This document shows positions 19,407-27,025 of a DNA stretch of 64,000 nucleotides, piece after piece. Below the pieces are notes generated by a model that saw only the letters and a list, made by a program, of their open reading frames with translations, did no database searches and was not told the origin of the DNA. The position numbers were made by a program, and so were the translations under genes. Positions within the stretch are counted from its first letter, which is position 1, and each line of letters starts with the position of its first letter. The stretch spans positions 44,064 through 108,063 of the forward strand of contig NZ_BBWR01000015.1 in the NCBI RefSeq assembly GCF_001463905.1, in the 5' to 3' direction. This DNA comes from Aureimonas frigidaquae (GTDB lineage Bacteria > Pseudomonadota > Alphaproteobacteria > Rhizobiales > Rhizobiaceae).

Positions 19407-20699
19407 ATGTCCGCAAATCCCCAGAGTGCAGGCCTTGTCCACATCCGCGCGCCGAAGGCGCCGGCCACGGTGGAGGGAACGGAGATCGAGTCCACGGTCC
19501 GGACCATCCTTTCGGATGTCGCGCGGGAGGGGGACGACGCCGTCCGGCGCTACAGCATGCGCTTCGACGGCGCGGCGCCGGAACGTTTCGAGGTGAGCGC
19601 GGCGGAAAAGCAGGCCGCCGTCGATGCGCTCGACCCGGAAGCGCGCGAGGACATGGAATTCGCCATCGAGCAGGTGCGCCGCTTCGCGCAGGCGCAGCGC
19701 GACACCATGCTGCCGCTCGAGATCGAAACCCTGCCGGGCCTGCATCTCGGCCATCGGATCATTCCGATCCGCCGGGTCGGCGCCTATGTGCCCGGCGGGC
19801 GCTATCCGCTCCTGTCTGCGCCGGTCATGACCATCGTTCCGGCAACGGTGGCAGGCTGCGCCGAAATCGTCGCCTGCCTTCCGCCGACGGCGCATCAGGC
19901 CATGGTGGCCGGCTGCCATCTGTCGGGGGCGACGCGCATCTTCCGCATCGGCGGCGCGCAGGCCATCGCCGCCATGGCCTATGGCACGGCCAGCGTTCCC
20001 GGGGTCGACAAGATCGTGGGCCCGGGCAATGCCTATGTGAACGAGGCCAAGCGGCAGGTCTTCGGCCCGGTGGGCATCGACCAGCTTGCCGGGCCGAGCG
20101 AGATCTACATTCTGGCCGACGATACGGGCGATGCCGCAACGATCGCGACGGACCTCCTGGCTCAGGCCGAGCACGATGTGCGCACACGCGTCGGGCTCAT
20201 CACCACCTCGGAGCGGCTGGCGCATGCGGTGGAAGCGCAGGTGGCCGAGCAGCTCGCCACCCTGTCGACGGCATCCGTCGCGGCGGCGGCATGGGACAGC
20301 TACGGGGAAATCGCCCTCGTGCCCAATGAGGCTGCGATGATCGCCTATTCGGACCAGATCGCGGCCGAGCATCTGCAGATCCACACTGCCGCGCCGCAGG
20401 AACTGGCAGCGAAGCTGTCTTCCTACGGCTCGCTCTTCATCGGTCCGAAGGCGAGCGTCGTCTATAGTGACAAGTGCTGCGGCACCAACCACACGCTGCC
20501 GACCATGGGGGCGGGGCGTTATACGGGTGGACTGTGGGTCGGCTCCTACCTCAAGGTCGCCACGCATCAGTGGCTCGAGGATGCCGGCGTGTCGGCCGTG
20601 GCCCCGCATGCGGTGCGGCAGAGCGCGCGCGAAGGACTGGAAGGCCATCGGCGCGCGGCCGCCATCCGCCTGGAGGCGGGGTGGACCGGCCGGAACTGA
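19407..20699 (+). CDS. HisD-like NAD-dependent dehydrogenase (histidinol dehydrogenase paralogue)
   Basis: This 430-residue protein is homologous to histidinol dehydrogenase. Zinc and catalytic positions are retained: Q and H in LLAQAEHDVRT, the E-H pair in AAEHLQIH, an aspartate in VVYSDKCCGTNHTLPT and the final histidine in GLEGHRRAA. The KCC insertion before GTNH differs from true HisD as I remember it and resembles paralogues such as the sulfopropanediol dehydrogenase HpsN. No his genes are nearby; it is divergent from an XRE-cupin regulator beside an amine importer. I infer oxidation of an amino alcohol or related alcohol rather than histidine synthesis. The start is uncertain; an upstream ATG at 19332 is possible. 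Confidence 0.82.
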   Translation: MSANPQSAGLVHIRAPKAPATVEGTEIESTVRTILSDVAREGDDAVRRYSMRFDGAAPERFEVSAAEKQAAVDALDPEAREDMEFAIEQVRRFAQAQRDTMLPLEIETLPGLHLGHRIIPIRRVGAYVPGGRYPLLSAPVMTIVPATVAGCAEIVACLPPTAHQAMVAGCHLSGATRIFRIGGAQAIAAMAYGTASVPGVDKIVGPGNAYVNEAKRQVFGPVGIDQLAGPSEIYILADDTGDAATIATDLLAQAEHDVRTRVGLITTSERLAHAVEAQVAEQLATLSTASVAAAAWDSYGEIALVPNEAAMIAYSDQIAAEHLQIHTAAPQELAAKLSSYGSLFIGPKASVVYSDKCCGTNHTLPTMGAGRYTGGLWVGSYLKVATHQWLEDAGVSAVAPHAVRQSAREGLEGHRRAAAIRLEAGWTGRN

Positions 20700-20708
20700 C
20701 GGGCTGCC

Positions 20709-21119
20709 TCAGCGGCAATCGGCGCGGCGGATGAAGAAGGTTCGCGCCTGACCCTCGCCATGATAGCGGTGCTCCAGCTCGGCGACGTCGCCGCGCAGGA
20801 GCGCGCGCTTCCAGACGGCGCAGCGCTGTTCCAGCGCGACCTGCTTCTCGCGCCGCGTATCCAGCGGCGCGGTCGCGTCATAAGCGTAGACGACCCTGTC
20901 ACCTTCCTGGAAGACAGAGACGAGGCTCACCCCGGGCAGCACGTCCCGGGGGAGGGATGCAGCCTCGAGCGTGACCGTGTCCGGTACGAAGCTCGGGCTC
21001 TGCGGGACAGCCCAGGCCTGGACCTCCTCGACCGGCAATTGCGTAAAGACGATCCCCGCAGCAGCGAGGATCCCCAGCAGCAACGTCTTTCTGTGCGGCT
21101 TTTCCATCATTCTGCCCAT
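20709..21119 (-). CDS. hypothetical secreted protein
   Basis: This protein of about 136 residues has an N-terminal signal-anchor or signal peptide (KTLLLGILAAAGIVFTQL) and a C-terminal part with two cysteines, one in EQRCAVWKR and one at the very end (RADCR), that could form a disulfide in the periplasm. I recognise no family. Candidate starts are at 21155, 21119 and 21110; 21119 is preferred because a weak AGGG lies before it. It converges on the hisD-like gene with a nine-base gap. Confidence 0.6.
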   Translation of the reverse strand: MGRMMEKPHRKTLLLGILAAAGIVFTQLPVEEVQAWAVPQSPSFVPDTVTLEAASLPRDVLPGVSLVSVFQEGDRVVYAYDATAPLDTRREKQVALEQRCAVWKRALLRGDVAELEHRYHGEGQARTFFIRRADCR

Positions 21120-21263
21120 ATGAACGAACCCTGTCAGGCCATTTAAACGATTCATATAGCGGTTCGTTGCATCGCAATATGTGACAGCGCCCGCCTTTCG
21201 CCGTCTTTTCGCCCAGATGGTTAAGAGCTTCGCAGTGCGGCAAACACGCTTGAAAGATTGGGT

Positions 21264-21280
21264 GTAATGTTATAACCAAT
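21264..21280. promoter_or_regulatory. candidate Zur-binding site upstream of the zinc importer
   Basis: The core ATGTTATAAC (21267-21276) matches ten positions of the ATGTTATAACAT-type palindrome known for Zur in alphaproteobacteria; the right flank reads CAA instead of AT. The inner GTTATAAC is a perfect palindrome. It lies about 45 bases before a small membrane ORF and 180 bases before the zinc ABC ATPase. No other metal-box-like sequence is in this gap. Confidence 0.6.
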
Positions 21281-21311
21281 TGGCGATCAGCCCTTCCGGA
21301 CAGTCCGTTCC

Positions 21312-21452
21312 ATGCCCCCGAGCCGCCCCGCAAGACACCGCCAGGCCCCGTCCGTACTGCGCATGTCGGCTCTTGGGCGGCTTGCGCTGGTGCTGCCGCC
21401 CTTGATGCTGATGTGGTTCTGCGTGGCGCTTGCGCTCGGCTGGTTCGCATGA
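21312..21452 (+). CDS. putative 46-residue membrane protein coupled to the zinc ABC ATPase
   Basis: An ORF of 47 codons begins MPPSRPARHRQAPSVLRM, a basic N-terminus, and continues into one hydrophobic helix rich in leucine, methionine and tryptophan (about 20-45, ending CVALALGWFA). Its stop overlaps the ATG of the zinc ABC ATPase gene as ATGA, the same coupling used at real gene junctions throughout this window. It lies just after the candidate Zur box. No strong ribosome site is visible and a shorter start at 21363 is possible. I do not recognise a family; it could be a small transporter subunit or a coupling leader. Confidence 0.5.
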   Translation: MPPSRPARHRQAPSVLRMSALGRLALVLPPLMLMWFCVALALGWFA

Positions 21453-22189
21453 CAAGCCCGATCATCACCCTCACCGATCTGACGCTCGCCTATCGGCGCC
21501 AGCCCGCCGTGCACCACGCCTCGGGCAGCTTCGAGGCGGGATCGTTGACGGCGGTCGTCGGACCGAACGGGGCCGGCAAGTCGACCCTTCTCAAGGGTAT
21601 CATGGGGCTCGTGCGGCCATCCTCCGGCTCGGTGCGCCTGCATGGAATCGACCGGCGCGACATCGCCTATCTTCCCCAGATCGGGGATCTCGACCGCAGT
21701 TTCCCCATCGACGTCCAGGATCTGGTCGCGCTCGGCACCTACCGCCGGATGGGCCTGTTGCGCCGGATCGCCGGCGGGAGCCTAGAGCAAGTCCAGGCCG
21801 CGATCGAGGCGGTCGGGCTCGGCGGCTTCGAGCGCCGCGCCATTTCGACCCTGTCGGGCGGGCAGCTCCAGCGCGCGCTCTTCGCGCGCATGCTGGTCCA
21901 GGATGCGCGCGTCCTCTTGCTGGACGAGCCCTTTACCGCAATCGACATGCGCACCACGATGGACCTTCTGGACGTGGTGGCGCGCTGGCACGGCGAGGGG
22001 CGGACCATCATCGCCGTCCTGCATGATCTGGAACTGGTGCAGCAGCACTTCCCGCGCAGCCTGCTCATTGCCCGCGAGGTGGTGGCGTGGGGCAAGACAG
22101 ATACCGTCGTGACGCGCGATAAGCTGCATGAGGCCCGTGCCTTGAGCGAACACTGGGTCGAGGATCCCTATTCGCGGGCTGCCGCTTGA
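21449..22189 (+). CDS. aztA: zinc/manganese-type ABC transporter ATPase (AztA/ZnuC-like)
   Basis: This 246-residue ATPase has Walker A GPNGAGKST at 38-46, signature LSGGQLQRA, Walker B VLLLDEPFTAID and the H-loop VLHD. These forms, especially LPQIGDLDRSFPI in the Q-loop region, are typical of metal-chelate importers of the ZnuC/AztA/MntB group. It works with the permease whose start overlaps its stop (TGATG) and the histidine-rich binding protein after that. Zinc is favoured by the Zur-like box upstream and the histidine-rich receptor. The Azt name is by similarity of layout; ZnuC or MntB are alternatives. Confidence 0.85.
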   Translation: MTSPIITLTDLTLAYRRQPAVHHASGSFEAGSLTAVVGPNGAGKSTLLKGIMGLVRPSSGSVRLHGIDRRDIAYLPQIGDLDRSFPIDVQDLVALGTYRRMGLLRRIAGGSLEQVQAAIEAVGLGGFERRAISTLSGGQLQRALFARMLVQDARVLLLDEPFTAIDMRTTMDLLDVVARWHGEGRTIIAVLHDLELVQQHFPRSLLIAREVVAWGKTDTVVTRDKLHEARALSEHWVEDPYSRAAA

Positions 22190-23055
22190 TGTGGGATGTC
22201 CTGATCGGGCCGTTCGTCGAATACGGCTTCATGATGCGTGCCCTGACGGGCTGCCTTGCGCTGTCCCTCGGCGCCTGCCCCTTGGGTGTGCTGCTCGTCC
22301 TGCGCCGCATGAGCCTTGTCGGCGATGCGATGAGCCACGCCATCCTTCCGGGCGCGGCGGTCGGCTTCATGGTGGCTGGCTTCTCGCTGGCGGCGATGAC
22401 GATCGGCGGCCTCGTTTCCGGCCTTGCCGTGGCGCTCCTGGCCGGCCTCGTCTCGCGCTTCACAGCCTTGCGTGAGGATGCGAGCTTTGCCGCCTTCTAC
22501 CTCGCCTCGCTCGGGCTCGGGGTTCTTCTGGTTTCGGTGCACGGGTCCAACATCGACCTTCTCAACGTCCTGTTCGGCACCGTGCTCGGGCTCGACGACG
22601 CGGCGATCCTCCTGATCGCCGGCATCGCCACGGCAACACTCCTGATCCTGTCGGTCCTCTACCGCCCGATGGTCGCCGAATGCCTCGATCCGGGCTTCCT
22701 GCGCTCGGTCGGCGGCGGCGGCGGGCTGACCCACATGATCTTCATCTGTCTCGTCGTCCTGAACCTCGTGGGGGGGTTCCAGGCGCTTGGAACGCTCATG
22801 GTGGTCGGCATCATGATGCTGCCCGCCGCGGCAAGCCGCTTCTGGGCCGAAACCGTTGCGGGTCAGATGCTGGTCGCCATGGTGATCGGGATCACCTCGT
22901 CGCTCGCCGGGCTTCTCCTTTCCTATCATCACGCCATGCCGGCCTCGCCGTCGATCATCCTGTCGGCCGCCGCCATCTACGCCGTGTCGGTCCTGTTCGG
23001 ACGCTTCGACAGCATCCTGACCCGCACGGTCCAACTCCGTCATATCCACCATTGA
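22189..23055 (+). CDS. aztB: zinc/manganese-type ABC transporter permease (AztB/ZnuB-like)
   Basis: This 288-residue membrane protein has eight or nine hydrophobic helices and the ABC-3 permease motif LVGDAMSHAILPGAAVGFM, plus GGFQALGTLMVVGIMMLPAAASRF, which is typical of metal-ion channels of this class. Its start shares one base with the ATPase stop (TGATG), indicating coupled translation. It carries zinc or manganese across the inner membrane. Confidence 0.88.
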   Translation: MWDVLIGPFVEYGFMMRALTGCLALSLGACPLGVLLVLRRMSLVGDAMSHAILPGAAVGFMVAGFSLAAMTIGGLVSGLAVALLAGLVSRFTALREDASFAAFYLASLGLGVLLVSVHGSNIDLLNVLFGTVLGLDDAAILLIAGIATATLLILSVLYRPMVAECLDPGFLRSVGGGGGLTHMIFICLVVLNLVGGFQALGTLMVVGIMMLPAAASRFWAETVAGQMLVAMVIGITSSLAGLLLSYHHAMPASPSIILSAAAIYAVSVLFGRFDSILTRTVQLRHIHH

Positions 23056-23083
23056 CTGCGCCAAGAGCGCCAGGGAACGGGTC

Positions 23084-24094
23084 ATGAGCAAAACCTGTAT
23101 CACCGCAATCCTCCTTACGGCCGCATCGTGGCTGCCGACTGCGGCCCATGCCGAGCCCATTCGGGTCGTCGCGAGCTTCTCCATCCTGGGCGACATGGTC
23201 CGGCAGATCGGCGGCGACGACGTCGTCGTGCAGACGCTCGTGGGACCGGACGGCGATGCCCACGTCTTCCAGCCGTCGCCGCGCGACACGCGGGCGCTGG
23301 CCGATGCCGATCTGGTGGTCGAGAACGGGCTGGGCCTGGAAGGCTGGATGCCGCGGCTGGTGGAAGCCTCCGGCTTCAAGGGGCCGCGCGTCGTGGCATC
23401 GGACGGCATCACGCCCATCGCCGGCTCCGAGGAGGAGGGGGAGGCGCATGAGGATCATGCGCAGGCCCATGACGAAGAGGCGCATGAAGACCATGCGCAT
23501 GGCCATGACGAAGAGGCGCATGCTCATGATCACGATCATGCCGCGCATGGCCACGATCACGGCCCGAACGATCCGCATGCCTGGCAGGATCTGTCCAATG
23601 GCATCGTCTATGCCAGGAACATCGCCGCCGGGCTGGAGGCGGCCGATCCCGCGCATGCCGAGGCCTACCGTCAGCGCAGCGAGGCCTATATCGGCGCGCT
23701 CACCGCGCTCGACGCCGAACTGCGGGCGGCGCTCGCCAAGATTCCGCCGGAGCACCGCAAGGTCGTGACCTCGCACGATGCCTTCGGCTATTTCGCGAAC
23801 GCCTACGGGATCGATTTCATCGCGCCGGAAGGGGTTTCCACCGAGTCGGAAGCCTCTGCCGCGGATGTCGCCAGGATCATCAAGCAGATCCGCGACGAAA
23901 AGATCGCCGCGGTCTTCGTGGAGAACATTTCCGATCGGCGGCTGATCGACCAGATCACGCGGGAAAGCGGAGCTGTTGTCGGCGGAACGCTCTTCTCGGA
24001 CGCGCTGTCCGGGCCGGATGGCCCGGCGCCGACCTATGTGGAGATGTTCCACAACAATATGCGCCAGATCGTGGCCGCCCTGACCGGCGCCTGA
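23084..24094 (+). CDS. aztC: zinc-binding periplasmic protein with histidine-rich loop (AztC/ZnuA-like)
   Basis: This 336-residue cluster A-I binding protein has a signal peptide ending AAHAEPIRVVASFSILGD. Metal ligands expected for the family are the histidine in GDAHVFQPSP, the histidine in NDPHAWQD after the loop, the histidine in TSHDAFGYF and a late acidic residue. Residues about 120-165 are a histidine- and acid-rich loop built partly from a 12-residue tandem repeat. Such loops are typical of zinc receptors and may collect or sense zinc. No aztD metallochaperone gene follows; the next gene is cysP. Confidence 0.88.
   Translation: MSKTCITAILLTAASWLPTAAHAEPIRVVASFSILGDMVRQIGGDDVVVQTLVGPDGDAHVFQPSPRDTRALADADLVVENGLGLEGWMPRLVEASGFKGPRVVASDGITPIAGSEEEGEAHEDHAQAHDEEAHEDHAHGHDEEAHAHDHDHAAHGHDHGPNDPHAWQDLSNGIVYARNIAAGLEAADPAHAEAYRQRSEAYIGALTALDAELRAALAKIPPEHRKVVTSHDAFGYFANAYGIDFIAPEGVSTESEASAADVARIIKQIRDEKIAAVFVENISDRRLIDQITRESGAVVGGTLFSDALSGPDGPAPTYVEMFHNNMRQIVAALTGA
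23447..23518 (+). repeat. 36-base in-frame tandem repeat in the zinc-binding loop
   Basis: Two nearly identical 36-base units (23447-23482 and 23483-23518) encode HEDHAQAHDEEA and HEDHAHGHDEEA, followed by a degenerate histidine-rich tail. The period equals 12 codons, so copy-number change would lengthen or shorten the loop without a frameshift. Confidence 0.85.
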
Positions 24095-24244
24095 GCGGAA
24101 GGACGATTCATCCGCCTGCGCACGCCATGGCGCAAGATTGGTTCCGTCAGGCGCTGCCGGACGCAACCCTCTGCCTGGCGGGCCGGGGCGGCGAATTGCG
24201 ATAAGGAGGTAAGACACTCCCTATACGCGAAAGGCCCCCCTGCG

Positions 24245-25249
24245 ATGACATCCAAGACCATGCTCCTGTCCGCCGCTCTGGTCCTGTCCATGCTGGGCGG
24301 GGCCCGGGCGCAGGAGGCAACCAGCCTTCTGAATGCATCCTACGATGTGTCCCGCGAACTCTTCGAATCAGTCAATCCGGCCTTCGCGGCGGCTTATAAG
24401 GAAGCGACCGGCAAGGACGTGACCATCGACCAGTCGCATGGCGGCTCCTCGCGCCAGGCGCGCTCCATCCTGGAAGGGCTGGAAGCGGATGTCGTCACCT
24501 TCAACCAGGTGACGGATGTGGACATTCTGGCCAAAGCCGGCTTCGTATCGGCCGAGTGGGCGCAGGAATTCCCCAACGGTGCCTCGCCCTATTATTCGCT
24601 CCCGGCCTTCCTGGTACGTGAGGGCAACCCCAAGAATATCCGCGACTGGAACGACCTGGTGCGCGACGACGTGCAGGTGATCTTCCCCAATCCGAAGACC
24701 TCCGGCAATGCGCGCTACACCTATCTGGCGGCGACGGCCTACGCTCTGGAGGCCTTCGACGGCGACCAGGAAAAGGTCGAGGCCTTCGTGTCCAAGCTGT
24801 TCGACAACGTTCCCGTCTTCGACACGGGCGGCCGTGCCGCGACGACGACCTTCGTCGAGCGCGAGCTGGGCGACGTGCTGATCACCTTCGAAGCGGAAAC
24901 CCGTGGCATCGAGCGGGAATTCGGGACGGAGCGCTTCGATACAGTCGTGCCCTCCGTCAGCCTTCTGGCCGAGTTCCCGGTGGCGGTCGTCGACCGCGTC
25001 GTCGAGCGCCGGGGCAGCGCGGACCTCGCCAAGGCCTATCTCGACTTCCTGTACACGCCACAGGGCCAGCGCATCCTGGCCGAAAACGGCAACCGCGTGC
25101 ATGACGAGGCCGTCGCCGCCGAGTTCGCATCTGCCTTCCCCGATGTCCGGCTCTTGACGGTGGATGCCGTCTTCGGGGGCTGGGACAAGGTGCAGGCCGA
25201 ACATTTTGCATCGGGCGGAACCCTCGACCGCATCTACGGCAGCCGCTAA
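24245..25249 (+). CDS. cysP: sulfate/thiosulfate-binding periplasmic protein
   Basis: This 334-residue binding protein has a signal peptide ending GGARAQEATSLLNASYDVSREL and the SulP-type motifs QSHGGSSRQARSI and FPNPKTSGNARYTYL, which bind sulfate through backbone amides. It heads a four-gene same-strand operon with two permeases and an ATPase. It could equally be called Sbp; sequence alone does not separate sulfate from thiosulfate preference. An AAAGG lies 11 bases before the start. The upstream 150 bases show no riboswitch that I can recognise. Confidence 0.93.
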   Translation: MTSKTMLLSAALVLSMLGGARAQEATSLLNASYDVSRELFESVNPAFAAAYKEATGKDVTIDQSHGGSSRQARSILEGLEADVVTFNQVTDVDILAKAGFVSAEWAQEFPNGASPYYSLPAFLVREGNPKNIRDWNDLVRDDVQVIFPNPKTSGNARYTYLAATAYALEAFDGDQEKVEAFVSKLFDNVPVFDTGGRAATTTFVERELGDVLITFEAETRGIEREFGTERFDTVVPSVSLLAEFPVAVVDRVVERRGSADLAKAYLDFLYTPQGQRILAENGNRVHDEAVAAEFASAFPDVRLLTVDAVFGGWDKVQAEHFASGGTLDRIYGSR

Positions 25250-25268
25250 AGAGGCTTGCCCGCTGAAC

Positions 25269-25298
25269 GGTCGCGGCCGGCACATGCCGGCCGCGACC
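25269..25298 (+). repeat. perfect stem-loop between cysP and cysT
   Basis: GGTCGCGGCCGG (25269-25280) and CCGGCCGCGACC (25287-25298) make a perfect 12-bp stem with a CACATG loop. No T-run follows. It begins 20 bases after the cysP stop. An ATG in frame with cysT lies inside the loop and stem, which argues that the true cysT start is further downstream at 25329. Confidence 0.85.
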
Positions 25299-25328
25299 GT
25301 TGCGCATTTCAAGGAGGTCGCCGGTCCC

Positions 25329-26150
25329 GTGTCACGCCGTGTCCTGCCGGGGTTCGGATTGAGCCTCGGCTTCACCCTTCTGTATATTTCGATCATCGTC
25401 TGCCTGCCGCTGGGCGCGCTGATCTTCAAGGCCGCGAGTCTTGGCCCGGAAGCCTACTGGCAGATCGTCTCGGCGCCGCGTGCGCTGGCGAGCTACCGCG
25501 TAACCGTATTGACGGCGCTGGGCGCGACGGCCGTCAACCTGGTGTTCGGGCTGGCGCTCGCCTGGGTCATCACACGCTACCGCTTTCCCGGCCGCCGCAT
25601 CCTGGACGCGATCGTCGATCTGCCCTTCGCGCTGCCGACGGCGGTGGCGGGCATTGCGCTCACGACGCTCTTCGCCAGCAATGGCTGGCTCGGCGGTCCT
25701 TTGTCCGATCTCGGCATCCCGGTCGTCTACACGCCGCTCGGCATCATGATCGCCATGACCTTCACCAGCCTTCCCTTCGTGGTGAGGACCGTGCAGCCGG
25801 TGCTCGAGGATCTGGATCCCGCGCTGGAAGAGGCCGCCCTGTCGCTCGGCGCGGGCGAGGGGCGGATCTTCGCCAAGGTCATCCTGCCGCTTCTCGCGCC
25901 GGCGCTGCTGGCAGGCACGTCTTTGTCCTTTGCCCGCTCGCTGGGCGAGTTCGGCGCGATCATCTTCATTGCCGGCAACCAGCCCTTCCATACCGAGATC
26001 ACGGCGCTCCTGGCCTTCATCCGGCTGGAGGAATACGACTACCCCGCCACGGCGGCGATCGCCTCCGTCATGCTGTTTGCGGCCTTCGTCATGCTGGCGA
26101 TCACCAACATTCTGCAGGCCCGGGCCCTGCGCTATACGGAGCGTGGCTGA
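25329..26150 (+). CDS. cysT: sulfate ABC transporter permease CysT
   Basis: This permease has about 273 residues and six hydrophobic helices. Its ATPase-docking loop contains EEAALSLGAGEGRIFAKV, and it has the CysT segments DLPFALPTAVAGIAL and SLGEFGAIIFIAGN. I chose the GTG start (25329) because AAGGAGG lies 11 bases before it and the length then matches CysT/CysU proteins. The alternative ATG at 25284 sits inside a 12-bp stem-loop and adds 15 unlikely residues. Its stop overlaps cysW by one base. Confidence 0.9.
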   Translation: MSRRVLPGFGLSLGFTLLYISIIVCLPLGALIFKAASLGPEAYWQIVSAPRALASYRVTVLTALGATAVNLVFGLALAWVITRYRFPGRRILDAIVDLPFALPTAVAGIALTTLFASNGWLGGPLSDLGIPVVYTPLGIMIAMTFTSLPFVVRTVQPVLEDLDPALEEAALSLGAGEGRIFAKVILPLLAPALLAGTSLSFARSLGEFGAIIFIAGNQPFHTEITALLAFIRLEEYDYPATAAIASVMLFAAFVMLAITNILQARALRYTERG

Positions 26151-27025
26151 TGAAGGCAGATCACCGCCTGCCGCGGATCGGCGATGCGCCGCTGTTCCGG
26201 CGGCTCCTGATCGCCGGCGTGCTCCTGATGGCGCTTGTGCTTGTCGTCCTGCCGCTCGGCGTCATCTTCGCGCAGGCCTTCGCGCAGGGCTTGCCCTACT
26301 TCGCCGCCACGATCGGGCAGGCCGATACGCTGCATGCGATTTTCCTGACGGTGGTCACGGCGCTGATCGCCGTGCCGATCAATACGGCGTTCGGCATCGC
26401 TGCCGCCTGGGCGGTGACGAAGTTCGACTTTCCGGGGCGGCGGGCGCTGATCGTCCTGATCGAGATTCCCTTCTCCATCTCGCCCATCGTGGCCGGCATC
26501 GCCTATCTCTTCGTCTACGGGCTGCAGGGCTTGTTCGGCGATGTGCTCATGGATGCGAATGTGAAGATCCTCTTCGCGCTGCCCGGCATCGTTCTGGCCT
26601 CGATGTTCGTGACGGCGCCCTTCGTGGCGCGCGAGCTGATCCCGCTCATGCAAGCCCAGGGGCGTGATCTGGAAGAGGCGGCGACCTCGCTCGGCGCCGG
26701 CGGGCTGCGCACCTTCCTGCGCGTGACCCTGCCGAACATCCGCTGGGCGCTCCTGTATGGCGTGGTCCTGTGCAATGCGCGGGTGATGGGCGAATTCGGC
26801 GCCGTATCGGTCGTGTCCGGCAATATCCGGGGCCAGACCAACACGCTGCCCCTGCATATCGAACTGCTCTATCACGACTACAACACGGTGGGCGCCTTCG
26901 CGGCCGCTTCCATCCTGACAGTCCTGGCGCTCGTGACACTCGTCATCAAGGTGTTTCTGGAGGCGCGCGGGGCAGGGCGCCGCACCCGCCCGCAGGCCGC
27001 CGCCACCCAAGGGGGAACCGCGTAA
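26150..27025 (+). CDS. cysW: sulfate ABC transporter permease CysW
   Basis: This 291-residue inner-membrane permease has six hydrophobic helices. It carries the docking loop EEAATSLGAGGLRTFLRV and the CysW segments IPFSISPIVAGIAYLFVYG and GEFGAVSVVSGNIRGQTNTLPLH. It pairs with CysT to form the sulfate channel. Its ATG uses the last base of the cysT stop (TGATG), and its stop directly abuts the cysA start, so the three genes are tightly coupled. The arginine-rich tail is variable in the family. Confidence 0.94.
   Translation: MKADHRLPRIGDAPLFRRLLIAGVLLMALVLVVLPLGVIFAQAFAQGLPYFAATIGQADTLHAIFLTVVTALIAVPINTAFGIAAAWAVTKFDFPGRRALIVLIEIPFSISPIVAGIAYLFVYGLQGLFGDVLMDANVKILFALPGIVLASMFVTAPFVARELIPLMQAQGRDLEEAATSLGAGGLRTFLRVTLPNIRWALLYGVVLCNARVMGEFGAVSVVSGNIRGQTNTLPLHIELLYHDYNTVGAFAAASILTVLALVTLVIKVFLEARGAGRRTRPQAAATQGGTA

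Noticed and set aside
19407..20699. True histidine-biosynthesis hisD
   Set aside because: No his genes are nearby, the active-site stretch carries the KCC variant, and the context is amine uptake. It is not fully excluded without the rest of the genome.
24095..24244. SAM-type riboswitch before cysP
   Set aside because: I could not find the conserved SAM-II or SAM-I core elements; only a weak TATACG and a short GGAG/CTCC repeat are present.
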